A DNA stretch of 64,000 nucleotides from Saccharothrix sp. S26 (GTDB lineage: Bacteria > Actinomycetota > Actinomycetes > Mycobacteriales > Pseudonocardiaceae), in NCBI RefSeq assembly GCF_021390395.1, contig NZ_JAJUWT010000022.1, forward strand, positions 1 through 64,000. The letters run 5' to 3'. Numbering within the stretch: position 1 is the stretch's first letter; each line of letters starts with the position of its first letter. The position numbers were made by a program, and so were the translations under genes. The notes beneath the pieces are model-generated. The model searched no databases, had not been told where the DNA came from, and saw only the letters and a list, made by a program, of their open reading frames with translations. Positions 8,226 through 16,562 of the stretch are shown one piece after another.

Positions 8226-8723
8226 GTGAGTCAGGCTGAGGAGTCACACCAACGGCGGTTGGCCCGCAACCTCAACGAGTTGTTGCAGGAACTGCGAGTG
8301 GCCCAGGCGGGCGTGCAGATCCTGTTCGGCTTCCTGCTGTCCATAGCCTTCACCGACCGCTACGCCTCGGCCGACGGCTACATCCGCGTGACCCACCTGA
8401 TCACGGTCCTGTTCGCCGCGGGCGCGGTGGCGCTGCTGACCGCGCCCGCGGCCTGGCACCGGCTGCTGTTCCGCCGCGGCAGGCGCGAGGACGTGATCGA
8501 GGTGGCGAACCGCTTCGCGATCGCCGGCCTGGCGTGCCTGGCGGTGGCGATGACCGGCACGATCCTGCTGCTCGGCGAGGTCGTCGCGGGCGGCTGGGTG
8601 GCCGTCGTGCTGGGCGTGTTCGCCGCCGTGGTGTTCGGCACGCTGTGGTTCGCCTGGCCGTGGCGCGAGCGCGTGCGCGACACCATCTCCGAGGGCGAGG
8701 ACGACGAGGACCGCCTCGAGTGA
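8226..8723 (+). CDS. DUF6328 family four-helix membrane protein
   Basis: A protein of about 165 residues. A charged N-terminal segment contains LARNLNELLQELRVAQAGVQILFGFLLSIAF, the signature of DUF6328, followed by three more hydrophobic segments (near LITVLFAAGAVALL, FAIAGLACLAVAMTG and WVAVVLGVFAAVVFGTLWF) and an acidic C-terminal tail. Function is unknown. The start is uncertain: in-frame GTGs lie at 8217, 8220 and 8226, none with a clear ribosome site, and GTG 8226 gives the family-like N-terminus. The gap from the P450 stop is short, so read-through from the operon is possible. Confidence 0.75.
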   Translation: MSQAEESHQRRLARNLNELLQELRVAQAGVQILFGFLLSIAFTDRYASADGYIRVTHLITVLFAAGAVALLTAPAAWHRLLFRRGRREDVIEVANRFAIAGLACLAVAMTGTILLLGEVVAGGWVAVVLGVFAAVVFGTLWFAWPWRERVRDTISEGEDDEDRLE

Positions 8724-8803
8724 GCGGGGATTCCGCGGTGATCGCCACTTCGTGAAGGTGCCGGGAAAGCCCCTCCTGCCACTTTCAACTTATAGCGCAC
8801 CCC

Positions 8804-8822
8804 GGGTCTTGCGGCAAGCCCC
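8804..8822. promoter_or_regulatory. Rifamycin-associated-element-like 19-mer upstream of the HelD/HelR gene
   Basis: GGGTCTTGCGGCAAGCCCC is a 19-bp inverted repeat with one imperfect pair, of the GGGnCTTGCGGCAAGnCCC form I recall for the rifamycin-associated element (RAE) found before rifamycin-resistance genes including helR. It lies 167 bp before the GTG at 8990. TTGCGG inside it may serve as a -35, with CAGAAT at 8834-8839 as a poor -10 at 19-nt spacing. The rest of 8724-8989 shows a TTGACA (8895-8900) and no clear terminator. Confidence 0.75.
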
Positions 8823-8989
8823 CGGCCGTGCCGCAGAATTCTCCGGCAATGCCCGAGACCTGCGGAAACCGGAGCGCGTGAGCCACCCGTCGACTTGACA
8901 CGCGGTGGAGAATGAAAAATCGGCGTGCACTCCGAAAGCACAGGAGTACCCGCCGAATCTAAATCGAGCTTAGCTGTTGTGAGGGGCAC

Positions 8990-11176
8990 GTGTCAACTCA
9001 GGGGTATGAAGAGGAATTGCGTTCCGAGCGCGCCTACGTGGCCGATCTCCACCGGCGGCTCGACGTCGAGCGGGCGCGGGTGAAGGCGCGGTACGAGGCG
9101 GCGCTGCGGGGGACCGGCGGCACCGCGCTGGAGCGCGACGACGAGGTGCGCGCGCTGGCCAAGGACGCCAAGCGGCTGGCCGTGGCCGACAACGGGCTGT
9201 GCTTCGGCCGGCTGGACTCCGTCACCGGCGAGCGCTCCTACATCGGCCGGATCGGCCTGTTCGACGAGGAGCGCGACTACGAGCCGGTGCTGCTCGACTG
9301 GCGGGCACCCGCCTCCCGCCCGTTCTACGTCGCCACCGGGGCCAACCCGGAGAACATGCGCCGCCGTCGCCAGTTCCACACCCGCGGGCGGCAGGTGGTC
9401 GAGTTCACCGACGAGGTGCTCGGCCGCCCCGACGGCGCGCAACGCGGTGACGCGGCGCTGCTCGCGGCGGTCAACGCGCCGCGCGGTGAGGGCATGCGCG
9501 ACATCGTGGCCACGATCCAGGCCGAGCAGGACGAGATCATCCGGCTCGACCACCCCGGCGTGCTGGTGATCGAGGGCGGTCCGGGCACCGGCAAGACCGT
9601 CGTCGCCCTGCACCGCGTCGCGTACCTGCTCTACACGCAGCGCGAGCGGATGGAGCGCCACGGCGTGCTCGTGGTCGGGCCCAACCCGGCGTTCCTGAAC
9701 CACATCGGCCGCGTGCTGCCGTCGCTGGGCGAGTCCGACGTGGTGTTCACCACCCCCGGCGGCTTCGTGCCCGGTCTGCGGGTCACCGCCGAGGACGCGC
9801 CGGAGGTCGCGCGGCTCAAGGGCTCGCTGAAGATCCTCGACGTGCTCAAGGCGGCGGTGGCGGACCGGCAGCGGCTGCCGGAGGAGCCGCTGACCGTCGA
9901 GCTGGGCGGCGTGCGGGGGCGGATCGACGCCGAGACCGCGCAGTGGGCGCGAGAAGAGGCGCGTGCCGGCGGCCTGCCGCACAACGAGGCCCGCGCGGTG
10001 TTCGCCGAGATCGTCACCTACGTGCTCACCGAACGGGCGATCCCCCGGATCGGCAAGGACTGGCTGAGCCGGTCGGACCGCGAGTCGTGGGAACGGCTGC
10101 GCGCCGACCTGGTCAAGGAGCTCGCGCAGGACGAGGCGTTCACCGCCGCCCTGGACGAGCTGTGGCCGGTCCTGACGCCCCGACAGCTGCTGTCCTCGCT
10201 GTACACCTCGCCGGAACGGCTGCGCGCGGCCGGGGCCGACCAGGCGTTGTGGCGCGCCGACGGCGAGGCGTGGACGGTGTCGGACATGCCCTTGCTGGAC
10301 GAGCTGGTCGACCTGCTGGGCCGGGACAAGGCCGACGACCGGGCCGCCGAGCGCGCGCGCAAGGCGGAGACCGAGTTCGCCGCCGGCGTGCTGGACAGCC
10401 TCGTCAGCCGCCAGGACTCGATGGACGACGAGGACCACCTGTTCGCCACGGACCTGCTCTACGCCGAGGACCTGGCGGACCGCGTGATGGAGCGCGACAC
10501 CCGGGAGCTGGTGGAGCGCGCCTCGGCGGACCGGGACTGGACCTACCGGCACGTCGTGGTGGACGAGGCGCAGGAGCTGTCCGAGATGGACTGGCGGGTG
10601 CTGATGCGCCGCTGCCCGGGCCGTTCCTTCACCGTGGTCGGCGACCTCGCTCAACGCCGGTCGCCGGCCGGTGCGACGTCGTGGGACTCGGTGCTGGAGC
10701 CGTACGTGCCGGGCCGCTGGGTCTACCGGTCGTTGACGGTGAACTACCGCACCCCGGCCGAGATCATGGCGGTCGCCGCCGCGGTGCTGGCCGAGTTCGC
10801 GCCCGACGTCGCGCCGCCGGAGTCGGTGCGGGCGTGCGGCGTGCGGCCGTGGTCGAGGCAGGTGACGGAGGACGAGCTGCCCGCCGCGGTGGAGGAGTTC
10901 GTGCGGGCAGAAGCGGGCCGTGAGGGCACCAGCGTGGTGATCGGGCCGCCCGACGTGCCGGGCGCGGTGGCCGCGTCGGAGACCAAGGGGCTGGAGTTCG
11001 ACGCCGTCCTGGTCGTGGAACCCGAGCGGATCATCGCCGACGGCCCGCGCGGGGCGGCCGAGCTGTACGTGGCGCTGACCCGGGCCACGCAACGCCTCGG
11101 CGTCCTGCACCGCGGTCCGCTGCCGGCGGCGTTGAGCGGGCTGGTCGAGCTGGGCACCCTCGCCGGCAGGGCTTAG
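8990..11176 (+). CDS. helR: HelD/HelR-family RNA polymerase-associated ATPase helicase
   Basis: A 728-residue UvrD/Rep-like SF1 protein. The N-terminus is coiled-coil (EEELRSERAYVADLHRRLDVERARVKAR), followed by the HelD-type LDWRAPASRPFYVATG segment near residue 100, Walker A EGGPGTGKTVVALHRVAYLL near 195, VVDEAQELSEMDW (Walker B) near 523, and C-terminal SETKGLEFDAVLVVE and ALTRATQRL motifs. HelD proteins pull RNA polymerase off DNA; the HelR subgroup displaces rifamycins and gives tolerance. The upstream RAE-like element supports HelR. GTG 8990 is preceded closely by GAGGGG. A hairpin terminator follows at 11182. Ordinary HelD is the alternative. Confidence 0.9.
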   Translation: MSTQGYEEELRSERAYVADLHRRLDVERARVKARYEAALRGTGGTALERDDEVRALAKDAKRLAVADNGLCFGRLDSVTGERSYIGRIGLFDEERDYEPVLLDWRAPASRPFYVATGANPENMRRRRQFHTRGRQVVEFTDEVLGRPDGAQRGDAALLAAVNAPRGEGMRDIVATIQAEQDEIIRLDHPGVLVIEGGPGTGKTVVALHRVAYLLYTQRERMERHGVLVVGPNPAFLNHIGRVLPSLGESDVVFTTPGGFVPGLRVTAEDAPEVARLKGSLKILDVLKAAVADRQRLPEEPLTVELGGVRGRIDAETAQWAREEARAGGLPHNEARAVFAEIVTYVLTERAIPRIGKDWLSRSDRESWERLRADLVKELAQDEAFTAALDELWPVLTPRQLLSSLYTSPERLRAAGADQALWRADGEAWTVSDMPLLDELVDLLGRDKADDRAAERARKAETEFAAGVLDSLVSRQDSMDDEDHLFATDLLYAEDLADRVMERDTRELVERASADRDWTYRHVVVDEAQELSEMDWRVLMRRCPGRSFTVVGDLAQRRSPAGATSWDSVLEPYVPGRWVYRSLTVNYRTPAEIMAVAAAVLAEFAPDVAPPESVRACGVRPWSRQVTEDELPAAVEEFVRAEAGREGTSVVIGPPDVPGAVAASETKGLEFDAVLVVEPERIIADGPRGAAELYVALTRATQRLGVLHRGPLPAALSGLVELGTLAGRA

Positions 11177-11181
11177 CGGAT

Positions 11182-11214
11182 CGCGGCCGGCCCCGGCGTT
11201 CGGGGCCGGCCGCG
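11182..11214. terminator. Terminator after the HelD/HelR gene
   Basis: A perfect 14-bp stem (11182-11195 with 11201-11214) and a 5-nt GCGTT loop, six bases after the stop codon at 11176. The following 11215-11403 holds no recognisable gene or motif. Confidence 0.85.
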
Positions 11215-11403
11215 AAACGCCGGTTGGCGCGTTGTCGGCCGGGTCGTGTGGCGACACCCGGCTGCGGGTGCCGGGTGGCCGGACCGGTCGGTCGGGCGAG
11301 TGGCGTCGCCCCGGGCCGGCCGCGGACAGTGGTCGGCGGACTCGGCGGTCGGAACGCGTCACCCCGCGTCACCCGCGGACCTCGCGCCGGTCGCGGATGG
11401 CGG

Positions 11404-12078
11404 TCAGCCCGACTCGTCGGTCGAGTCGTGCGGCGCGCCCACCGGTTTCGACTGCGACGAGCCGCGCTGGCGCAGGTACACGCTGAACACCACCATCGAG
11501 CCGATGGCGAGGAACTCGGACTGCCAGTTCTGCAACGACCGGTTCCAGAAGTCCGCCGACAGCACGTAGTCCCACCAGGACACCGGGTCCTGGAACGAGT
11601 TGAGCTGGTCGTTGTTGTGCTGGCTGCGTCCGGCGATCGACTGGGTCAGCCACGAGCCGAGGAACAGCCCGAGCATGACCAGGCCGAGCGAGTTCGAGTA
11701 CAGCTTCGTGCGCCAACCGCCCGCCTTCGCCCACGGCGGCGACTGCTCCTTCAGGTGCGCGCCGAGCAGTTGGTCCCGATCGGACTCGGCGCCCAGCCGC
11801 TCGGCGGTCTTCGACTCGGTCGACCCCTTCTGCATCAACCACACCGTGGCGAAGATGAACAGGAAGAACTGCAGGTACTCCGACTGCCAGTTCTCGGCCA
11901 CGTCCACCGCGAACTCCGACGACGTCACGTACTGCCAGAAGCCGATCGGGTCGCCGCCGTCGGCGAGCAGGCGGTTGTTCAGGTCGGCGTTGCCCGAGAA
12001 CGCCTGGCCGACCAACGACGCCAGGAACAGCAGGCCGAACGCCAACCCCAACCCGTTGTCGCGCAGGAACCTCTTCAC
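11404..12078 (-). CDS. DUF6766 family membrane protein
   Basis: A 224-residue protein beginning KRFLRDNGLGLAFGLLFLASLVGQAFSG, with TM segments near residues 10-28, 75-92 and 135-155 and a final one near 195-213. It contains repeated W-Q-S-E-(Y/F)-L modules (ENWQSEYLQFFLF and QNWQSEFLAIGSM), typical of DUF6766. Function is unknown. GTG 12078 overlaps the stop of the 29-residue membrane peptide upstream (GTGA), so its translation is coupled to the lipoprotein operon. The Ser/Thr/Asp-rich tail is probably cytoplasmic. Confidence 0.82.
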   Translation of the reverse strand: MKRFLRDNGLGLAFGLLFLASLVGQAFSGNADLNNRLLADGGDPIGFWQYVTSSEFAVDVAENWQSEYLQFFLFIFATVWLMQKGSTESKTAERLGAESDRDQLLGAHLKEQSPPWAKAGGWRTKLYSNSLGLVMLGLFLGSWLTQSIAGRSQHNNDQLNSFQDPVSWWDYVLSADFWNRSLQNWQSEFLAIGSMVVFSVYLRQRGSSQSKPVGAPHDSTDESG

Positions 12079-12164
12079 AGGCCCACCAACCCGATGACGC
12101 TGAAGCACACCATCAGCGCGAGCACGCCGATCAGGTAGACGTAGAACATCCCGCGTTGCGTCAC
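12075..12164 (-). CDS. 29-residue single-TM peptide
   Basis: A tiny ORF starting VTQRGMFYVYLIGVLAL, nearly all hydrophobic after four residues, consistent with one transmembrane helix. Its GTG (12164) overlaps the stop of the upstream lipoprotein gene and its TGA overlaps the DUF6766 start, both as GTGA. This exact double coupling within a three-gene operon is the main evidence that it is translated. It may be a small subunit of the DUF6766 membrane protein. No known family was recognised. Confidence 0.7.
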   Translation of the reverse strand: MTQRGMFYVYLIGVLALMVCFSVIGLVGL

Positions 12165-12529
12165 GGCCCACCCACCTCGCACTTGTACGGCCGCTCGCCC
12201 TGCGGTCGGCAGCCCGCGCCGGACACCCGCCAGCCCGAGGTCACGTCGCGCAGGAACAGCACGTCGTCCGACGTGCGGACCTGCGCCGCGTCACCCCACG
12301 CCTCGACCGACCGCACCGCGCCGCCGGGCACGTCCAGCGACGAGCACTCCACGTCCTCGCGGGCCTTCTCGGTCAGCAGGTCGCACGCCCGGTCCGAGTC
12401 GCCCGCGGCCACCGCCGAGGTGAACTCCTCCGCCGTCCGCCGGACCAGGTCGTCCGAGCTCGTGCCACACCCGCCCAGCACCAACACCGCCGGCAACGCC
12501 ACGGCGGCACACCACCGAAAGCGGATCAT
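12161..12529 (-). CDS. Small lipoprotein
   Basis: A 122-residue secreted lipoprotein. The signal peptide RFRWCAAVALPAVLVLGGC ends in an LGGC lipobox, so Cys21 would be lipidated. The mature part begins GTSSDDLVRRTAEEFTSAVAAGDSDRACDLLT and holds two further cysteines, suggesting a disulfide, in a fold resembling small actinomycete DUF4878/NTF2-like lipoproteins (family not certain). ATG 12529 fits the signal peptide although no strong ribosome site is visible. It is the first gene of a coupled three-gene operon with the TM peptide and DUF6766. Confidence 0.8.
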   Translation of the reverse strand: MIRFRWCAAVALPAVLVLGGCGTSSDDLVRRTAEEFTSAVAAGDSDRACDLLTEKAREDVECSSLDVPGGAVRSVEAWGDAAQVRTSDDVLFLRDVTSGWRVSGAGCRPQGERPYKCEVGGP

Positions 12530-12546
12530 TGCCGGACGATAGCCCC

Positions 12547-13719
12547 TCACGGGCGCAGCAGCACCTTGACCGCGCTGTCCTGCTTGCGCTGGAAGATGTC
12601 GTAGGCGTGCGGGGCCTGGTCGAGCGGCAGGTGGTGGGTGGCGAAGGAGTCCACGCCGAGCGGGTCGTCGTCGGTCAGCAGCGGCAGGATCTCCGGCACC
12701 CAGCGCCACACGTTGGCCTGGCCCATGCGCAACTGCACCTGCTTGTCGAACAGGGTCAGCATGGGCATCGGGTCCGCCATCCCGCCGTACACACCGGAGA
12801 TGGAGATGGTGCCGCCGCGCCGCACGATCTCGATCGCCAGCCGCAGCGCGTGCAACCGGTCGACGCCCGCGGTCCGCATGAACGGGGCCGCGATCGCGTC
12901 CGGGAGCAGGCCGACGGCCTGGTGGGCGAGCTTCGCGACCGGCGCGCCGTGCGCCTCCATGCCCACGGCGTCGATCACGGCCTCCGGGCCGCGCCCGCCG
13001 GTGAGCTCGCGGATGTGGTCCACCAGGTGGCCGTCGCGCACGTTCAGCACGGTGACGCCGTGGCCGCGGGCCCGGGCCATGCGCTCGGGCACGAGGTCGA
13101 CGCCGATGACGGTCTCCACGCCGCGGTGCTGCGCGATGCGGGTCGCCATGTCGCCGATCGGGCCGAGGCCGAGCACGACCAGGCTGTCGCGCGTGCCCGC
13201 GTACTCCACCGCCTGCCACGCCGTGGGCAGCACGTCGGACAGGTACACGAACCGGTCGTCCGCCGGGCCCTCCGGCACCTTGATCGGCAGCGTGTTGCCG
13301 AACGGCACCCGCAGGTACTCGGCCTGCGCGCCGGGCACCTGCCCGTACAGCTTGGTGTAGCCGAACAGCGCCGCGCCCGAGCCCTGCTCGCGGACCTGGG
13401 TCGTCTCGCACTGGGACTGCAGGCCCCGTTCGCACATGAAGCACGTGCCGCAGGAGATGTTGAACGGCACCACGACCCGGTCGCCCGGCTTGACCTCGGT
13501 GACCTCCGCGCCGACCTCCTCGACCACGCCCATCGGCTCGTGCCCGAGGATGTCGCCCTCGTCGATGAACGGACCCATCACCTCGTACAGGTGCAGGTCG
13601 GAGCCGCACAGGCCGGTGGACGTGATGCGGACGATGATGTCGGTCGGCTCCTTGAGGGTCGGGTCGGGCACGGTGTCCACGCGCACGTCCCGCTTGCCGT
13701 GCCAGGTGACGGCCTTCAT
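12547..13719 (-). CDS. Zinc-dependent alcohol dehydrogenase (formaldehyde dehydrogenase-like)
   Basis: A 390-residue MDR-superfamily enzyme. TGLCGSDLHLYEV supplies the catalytic zinc Cys, GHEPMGVVEEVG the zinc His/Glu region, and CGTCFMCERGLQSQC the structural zinc cysteines. The Rossmann motif is VVLGLGPIGDMA, and the C-terminus has SISGVYGG. This matches the glutathione-independent formaldehyde dehydrogenase-like branch common in actinomycete stress regulons; the substrate is not proven. ATG 13719 has GGGAGGAG upstream. It diverges from an SDR gene across 86 bp containing a GGGTACCC palindrome that could serve both directions. Confidence 0.9.
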   Translation of the reverse strand: MKAVTWHGKRDVRVDTVPDPTLKEPTDIIVRITSTGLCGSDLHLYEVMGPFIDEGDILGHEPMGVVEEVGAEVTEVKPGDRVVVPFNISCGTCFMCERGLQSQCETTQVREQGSGAALFGYTKLYGQVPGAQAEYLRVPFGNTLPIKVPEGPADDRFVYLSDVLPTAWQAVEYAGTRDSLVVLGLGPIGDMATRIAQHRGVETVIGVDLVPERMARARGHGVTVLNVRDGHLVDHIRELTGGRGPEAVIDAVGMEAHGAPVAKLAHQAVGLLPDAIAAPFMRTAGVDRLHALRLAIEIVRRGGTISISGVYGGMADPMPMLTLFDKQVQLRMGQANVWRWVPEILPLLTDDDPLGVDSFATHHLPLDQAPHAYDIFQRKQDSAVKVLLRP

Positions 13720-13771
13720 GACGCTCCTCCCAGCTTGCCGGGTCGACTGCCCGGAGCGTTCCCGGCACGGC

Positions 13772-13796
13772 GTGTGGCAAACCCGGGCCGGGGTAC
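13772..13796 (+). promoter_or_regulatory. SigB/SigF-like promoter, leaderless
   Basis: GTGTG (13772-13776), a 14-nt spacer and GGGTAC (13791-13796), nine bases before the ATG at 13806. Transcription would therefore begin almost at the start codon. The palindromic GGGTACCC could also act on the minus strand for the alcohol dehydrogenase. Confidence 0.65.
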
Positions 13797-13805
13797 CCGC
13801 ACGCC

Positions 13806-14627
13806 ATGAGCGCACCACTGCCCCAGGACCGGGTCGGCGCGCCGATGCGCGCGGTCGTCACCGGGGCCGACTCCGGCATCGGCAAGGCCGTCGCGGTCGC
13901 CCTCGCGGGCGGCGGCGTGGACGTCGGCATCACGTTCCACACGGACGCCGACGGCGCCGAGGCGACCGCCCGGGAGGTCCGCGAGCACGGCGTCCGGGCG
14001 GCCGTGCGGCAACTGGACCTGACCGACCTGCCGACCGCGGCGTCCGTGGTGGACGAGCTGGCGGCCGAGCTGGGCGGGATCGACGTGCTGGTGAACTGCG
14101 CGGGCACGGGGACCGCGCAGAAGGCCATGGACATGGACTTCGACACGTGGCGCAGCGTGCTGTCGGTGGACCTCGACGGCGCGTTCCTGTGCGCGCAGCG
14201 GGCGGCGAAGCACATGATCGAGGCGGGCCGGGGCGGTCGGATCATCAACATCACCTCGGTCCACGAGCACCAGCCGCGGGTGGGTGCCGCGCCGTACTGC
14301 GCGGCGAAGGCCGGGTTGGGCGCGTTGACCAAGGTGCTGGCGCTGGAGCTGGCCGAGCACGCGATCACGGTGAACTCGGTCGCGCCGGGGGAGATCTCGA
14401 CGCCGATGACGGGCCAGGAGGACGTGGACCCGCGGACCGTGGCGCGGCCCGGTGTGCCCTTGGGACGTCCGGGGCACGCGGGCGAGGTGGCCTCGGTGGT
14501 GGCGTTCCTGGCGACGCCGGCGGCCGGTTACGTGACCGGCGCGTCGTTCGTGGTGGACGGCGGCATGACCTTGATGGGCCCTCAGGCGAGCCAGCTCCTG
14601 ACCGATCGGTCCTGGCTGCGGACGTGA
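13806..14627 (+). CDS. SDR family oxidoreductase (glucose 1-dehydrogenase-like)
   Basis: A 273-residue classical SDR: TGADSGIGKAVAVAL cofactor loop near residue 19, NCAGTG, catalytic Ser in NITSVHEHQPR, Y-x-x-x-K in YCAAKAG, and a terminal SFVVDGGMTL typical of glucose dehydrogenase/3-oxoacyl-ACP reductase-like members. Homologues are often stress-induced in actinomycetes. An alternative ATG at 13845 would remove 13 N-terminal residues, but ATG 13806 agrees with the closely placed leaderless promoter. It ends before a bidirectional terminator and converges on the ChaB gene. Confidence 0.88.
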   Translation: MSAPLPQDRVGAPMRAVVTGADSGIGKAVAVALAGGGVDVGITFHTDADGAEATAREVREHGVRAAVRQLDLTDLPTAASVVDELAAELGGIDVLVNCAGTGTAQKAMDMDFDTWRSVLSVDLDGAFLCAQRAAKHMIEAGRGGRIINITSVHEHQPRVGAAPYCAAKAGLGALTKVLALELAEHAITVNSVAPGEISTPMTGQEDVDPRTVARPGVPLGRPGHAGEVASVVAFLATPAAGYVTGASFVVDGGMTLMGPQASQLLTDRSWLRT

Positions 14628-14650
14628 CCGCCGGCTGACGGGACAACGGC

Positions 14651-14687
14651 CCGGGCGTCACGCGGTCCTTCCGCTCGTGACGCCCGG
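14651..14687. terminator. Bidirectional terminator between SDR and ChaB genes
   Basis: A perfect 12-bp stem: ccgggcgtcacg (14651-14662) pairs with cgtgacgcccgg (14676-14687) around a 13-nt loop. It lies between convergent genes ending at 14627 (plus) and 14704 (minus). Confidence 0.85.
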
Positions 14688-14703
14688 ACCGTCCACAAAG
14701 GTG

Positions 14704-15099
14704 CTACGACCGGGCCTTCGCGGTCTTGCGGTTGTTCGCCTTGCCGATCGCGTCCACCAACTGCTGCTTGGTCATGGTCGACCGGCCGGGCACGTCCAGC
14801 CTCTTGGCCAGGTCGTAGAGGTGCTGCTTGCTGGCGTTGGCGTCCACACCGCCGGCCGTGCGGCCCTGCTTCGGCGTGCTGCGCGCCGCCTGCGCGTCGG
14901 ACGGGCCCTTCTCCTTCTTCGGCTCCCAGTGGTCGCCCACCTTCTCGAACGAGTGCTTCAACGCGGCGAACGCGGTCCGGTGCGAGCGCTGGCCCTCGCC
15001 GTAGGTCTGCACGGCCGAGTCGTGCGCCTTGATCCACGTCCGCTGCGCCTTCTTCGACGAGCGCGCGATCGTGCTCGGCAACTCCTCACGTCCGGGCAT
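14704..15099 (-). CDS. ChaB domain protein with C-terminal Rho-N/SAP-like tail
   Basis: A 131-residue basic protein. The N-terminal ChaB domain is clear from LPSTIARSSKKAQRTWIKAHDSAVQTYGEG, a helical module of unclear function often found in stress genes. The C-terminus (about 90-125) contains KQHLYDLAKRLDVPGRSTMTKQQLVDAIGKA, a Rho-termination-factor N/SAP-like helix-extended-helix module that may bind nucleic acid. ATG 15099 has GGAGGGAG upstream. A GGGTACCC palindrome in the 62-bp gap to the divergent aldehyde dehydrogenase suggests stress-sigma control. A similar KAQLEKEL tail ends the hemerythrin protein at 42711. Confidence 0.87.
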   Translation of the reverse strand: MPGREELPSTIARSSKKAQRTWIKAHDSAVQTYGEGQRSHRTAFAALKHSFEKVGDHWEPKKEKGPSDAQAARSTPKQGRTAGGVDANASKQHLYDLAKRLDVPGRSTMTKQQLVDAIGKANNRKTAKARS

Positions 15100-15127
15100 G
15101 GCTCTCCCTCCTCGGGGCTTCGCCTCG

Positions 15128-15152
15128 GGTTTCACCTCGGCCACCGGGGTAC
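15128..15152 (+). promoter_or_regulatory. SigB/SigF-like promoter, leaderless
   Basis: GGTTT (15128-15132), a 14-nt spacer and GGGTAC (15147-15152), the best match in the window to the GGTTT...GGGTA form. The ATG of the aldehyde dehydrogenase is nine bases further on at 15162. Confidence 0.7.
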
Positions 15153-15161
15153 CCGGAGCCC

Positions 15162-16562
15162 ATGACGGACATGCGTGTCGATGCACTCGACGTCCACAGC
15201 CCGGTCGACGGTCAGCTGATCGGCTGGCTGCCCATCGCCACGGACGAGGACGTGGCCGGCTCGGTGCTCACCGCGCGTGAGGCGCAACCCGGCTGGGCGG
15301 CGACACCGGCCGCCGAACGGGGAGCCGCGCTCAAGGCCGCGGCCCAGGCGATCCGGGACCACGCGGACGACCTGGCGAACGTCCTGCACTCCGAGACCGG
15401 CCGCCCATTCGCGTCCGCGCGGGACGGTGTGCTGGCCGGGGTGTCCACGTTGGAGCAGTACGCGGAGCTGGGCCCGGTCCACCGCGGCCGGTCGTTGCGC
15501 GGCTCGCACGACGCCGCCGACTTCATGGTCCCCGAACCGCGCGGCGTGGTCGTCGCGCTCACCCCGTGGAACGACCCGGTCGCCGTCTCCTGCGGCCTGC
15601 TCGGCGCGGCCCTGGTCACCGGCAACACCGTCGTGCACAAGCCGAGCGAGCGGTGCCCGCACACGGGCGTGCTGCTGGCCCAGCTCATGGTCGACCACTT
15701 CCCGCCGGGCGTCCTGCAAAGCCTCACCGGCGACGCCTCGGTGGGCGCCGCGCTGGCCGCGTCACCGCACGTGGACGTCGTCGCGCACGTCGGCGGCACG
15801 GCCACCGGCCGCTCGATCGCCGCCGCCTGCGCGCGGACCGGTGCGAAGGCGCTGCTGGAGAACGGCGGCAACGACCCGCTGCTGGTCGACGCCGACGTGG
15901 ACCCGGTCTGGGCGGCCGAGCAGGCGGCGGTCGGGGCGTTCACCAACGCGGGCCAGTTGTGCACGTCCGTCGAGCGGATCTTCGTGCACGAGGCCGTGGC
16001 CGAGGAGTTCCTGGCCGCGCTGTGCGAGCAGGCCCGTCGGTGGAACGCCGACCCGCAGCCCCTGGTGGACCTGCGGATGCGCGAGCACGTGCACGCGCAC
16101 GTCGCCGAAGCGGTGGCGGACGGCGCCCGGCTCCTGGTCGGCGGCGAGATCGGGGACCGCGAGGGCGCGTACTACCCGGCCACCGTGCTCGACCACTGCA
16201 CGCCGGACATGCGCGTGATGCGGGAGGAGACGTTCGGGCCGGTCGCGCCCGTGCGCGTGGTGCCGACGTTCGAGCTGGGCCTGGCGGAGGCGTGCGTGGA
16301 CGAGCACGGCCTGGCCGCGACCGTGCTGACCGGGTCGATGGCGCACGCGCAGCAGGCGTGGCGGGCGCTGCCCGTGGGCACGGTGAAGGTCAACGCGGTG
16401 TTCGGCGGCGCGCCCGGCGGTGCGGCCCAGCCGCGCCGGATGTCGGGCACCGGGTTCGGCTACGGCCCCGAGCTGCTCGACGAGATGACGACGGTGAAGG
16501 TCGTGCACCTCGGCCAGGCTCAGATCCAGCCCTCGTCCCAGGCCAGCCGGGCGGCCTCGTAG
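15162..16562 (+). CDS. Aldehyde dehydrogenase family protein
   Basis: A 466-residue NAD(P)-dependent aldehyde dehydrogenase. It has the ALTPWNDP cofactor segment with NTVVHKPSERCP (Lys), LENGGNDPLLV carrying the general-base Glu, NAGQLCTSVERIF with nucleophile Cys, and EETFGPVAPV near the C-terminus. Substrate is unknown; stress and osmolyte aldehydes are plausible given the promoter and the stress neighbours. The last 16 residues read through the antisense end of the response regulator: the two genes converge and overlap by 43 nt (16520-16562), so the original stop may have been lost. Confidence 0.9.
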   Translation: MTDMRVDALDVHSPVDGQLIGWLPIATDEDVAGSVLTAREAQPGWAATPAAERGAALKAAAQAIRDHADDLANVLHSETGRPFASARDGVLAGVSTLEQYAELGPVHRGRSLRGSHDAADFMVPEPRGVVVALTPWNDPVAVSCGLLGAALVTGNTVVHKPSERCPHTGVLLAQLMVDHFPPGVLQSLTGDASVGAALAASPHVDVVAHVGGTATGRSIAAACARTGAKALLENGGNDPLLVDADVDPVWAAEQAAVGAFTNAGQLCTSVERIFVHEAVAEEFLAALCEQARRWNADPQPLVDLRMREHVHAHVAEAVADGARLLVGGEIGDREGAYYPATVLDHCTPDMRVMREETFGPVAPVRVVPTFELGLAEACVDEHGLAATVLTGSMAHAQQAWRALPVGTVKVNAVFGGAPGGAAQPRRMSGTGFGYGPELLDEMTTVKVVHLGQAQIQPSSQASRAAS

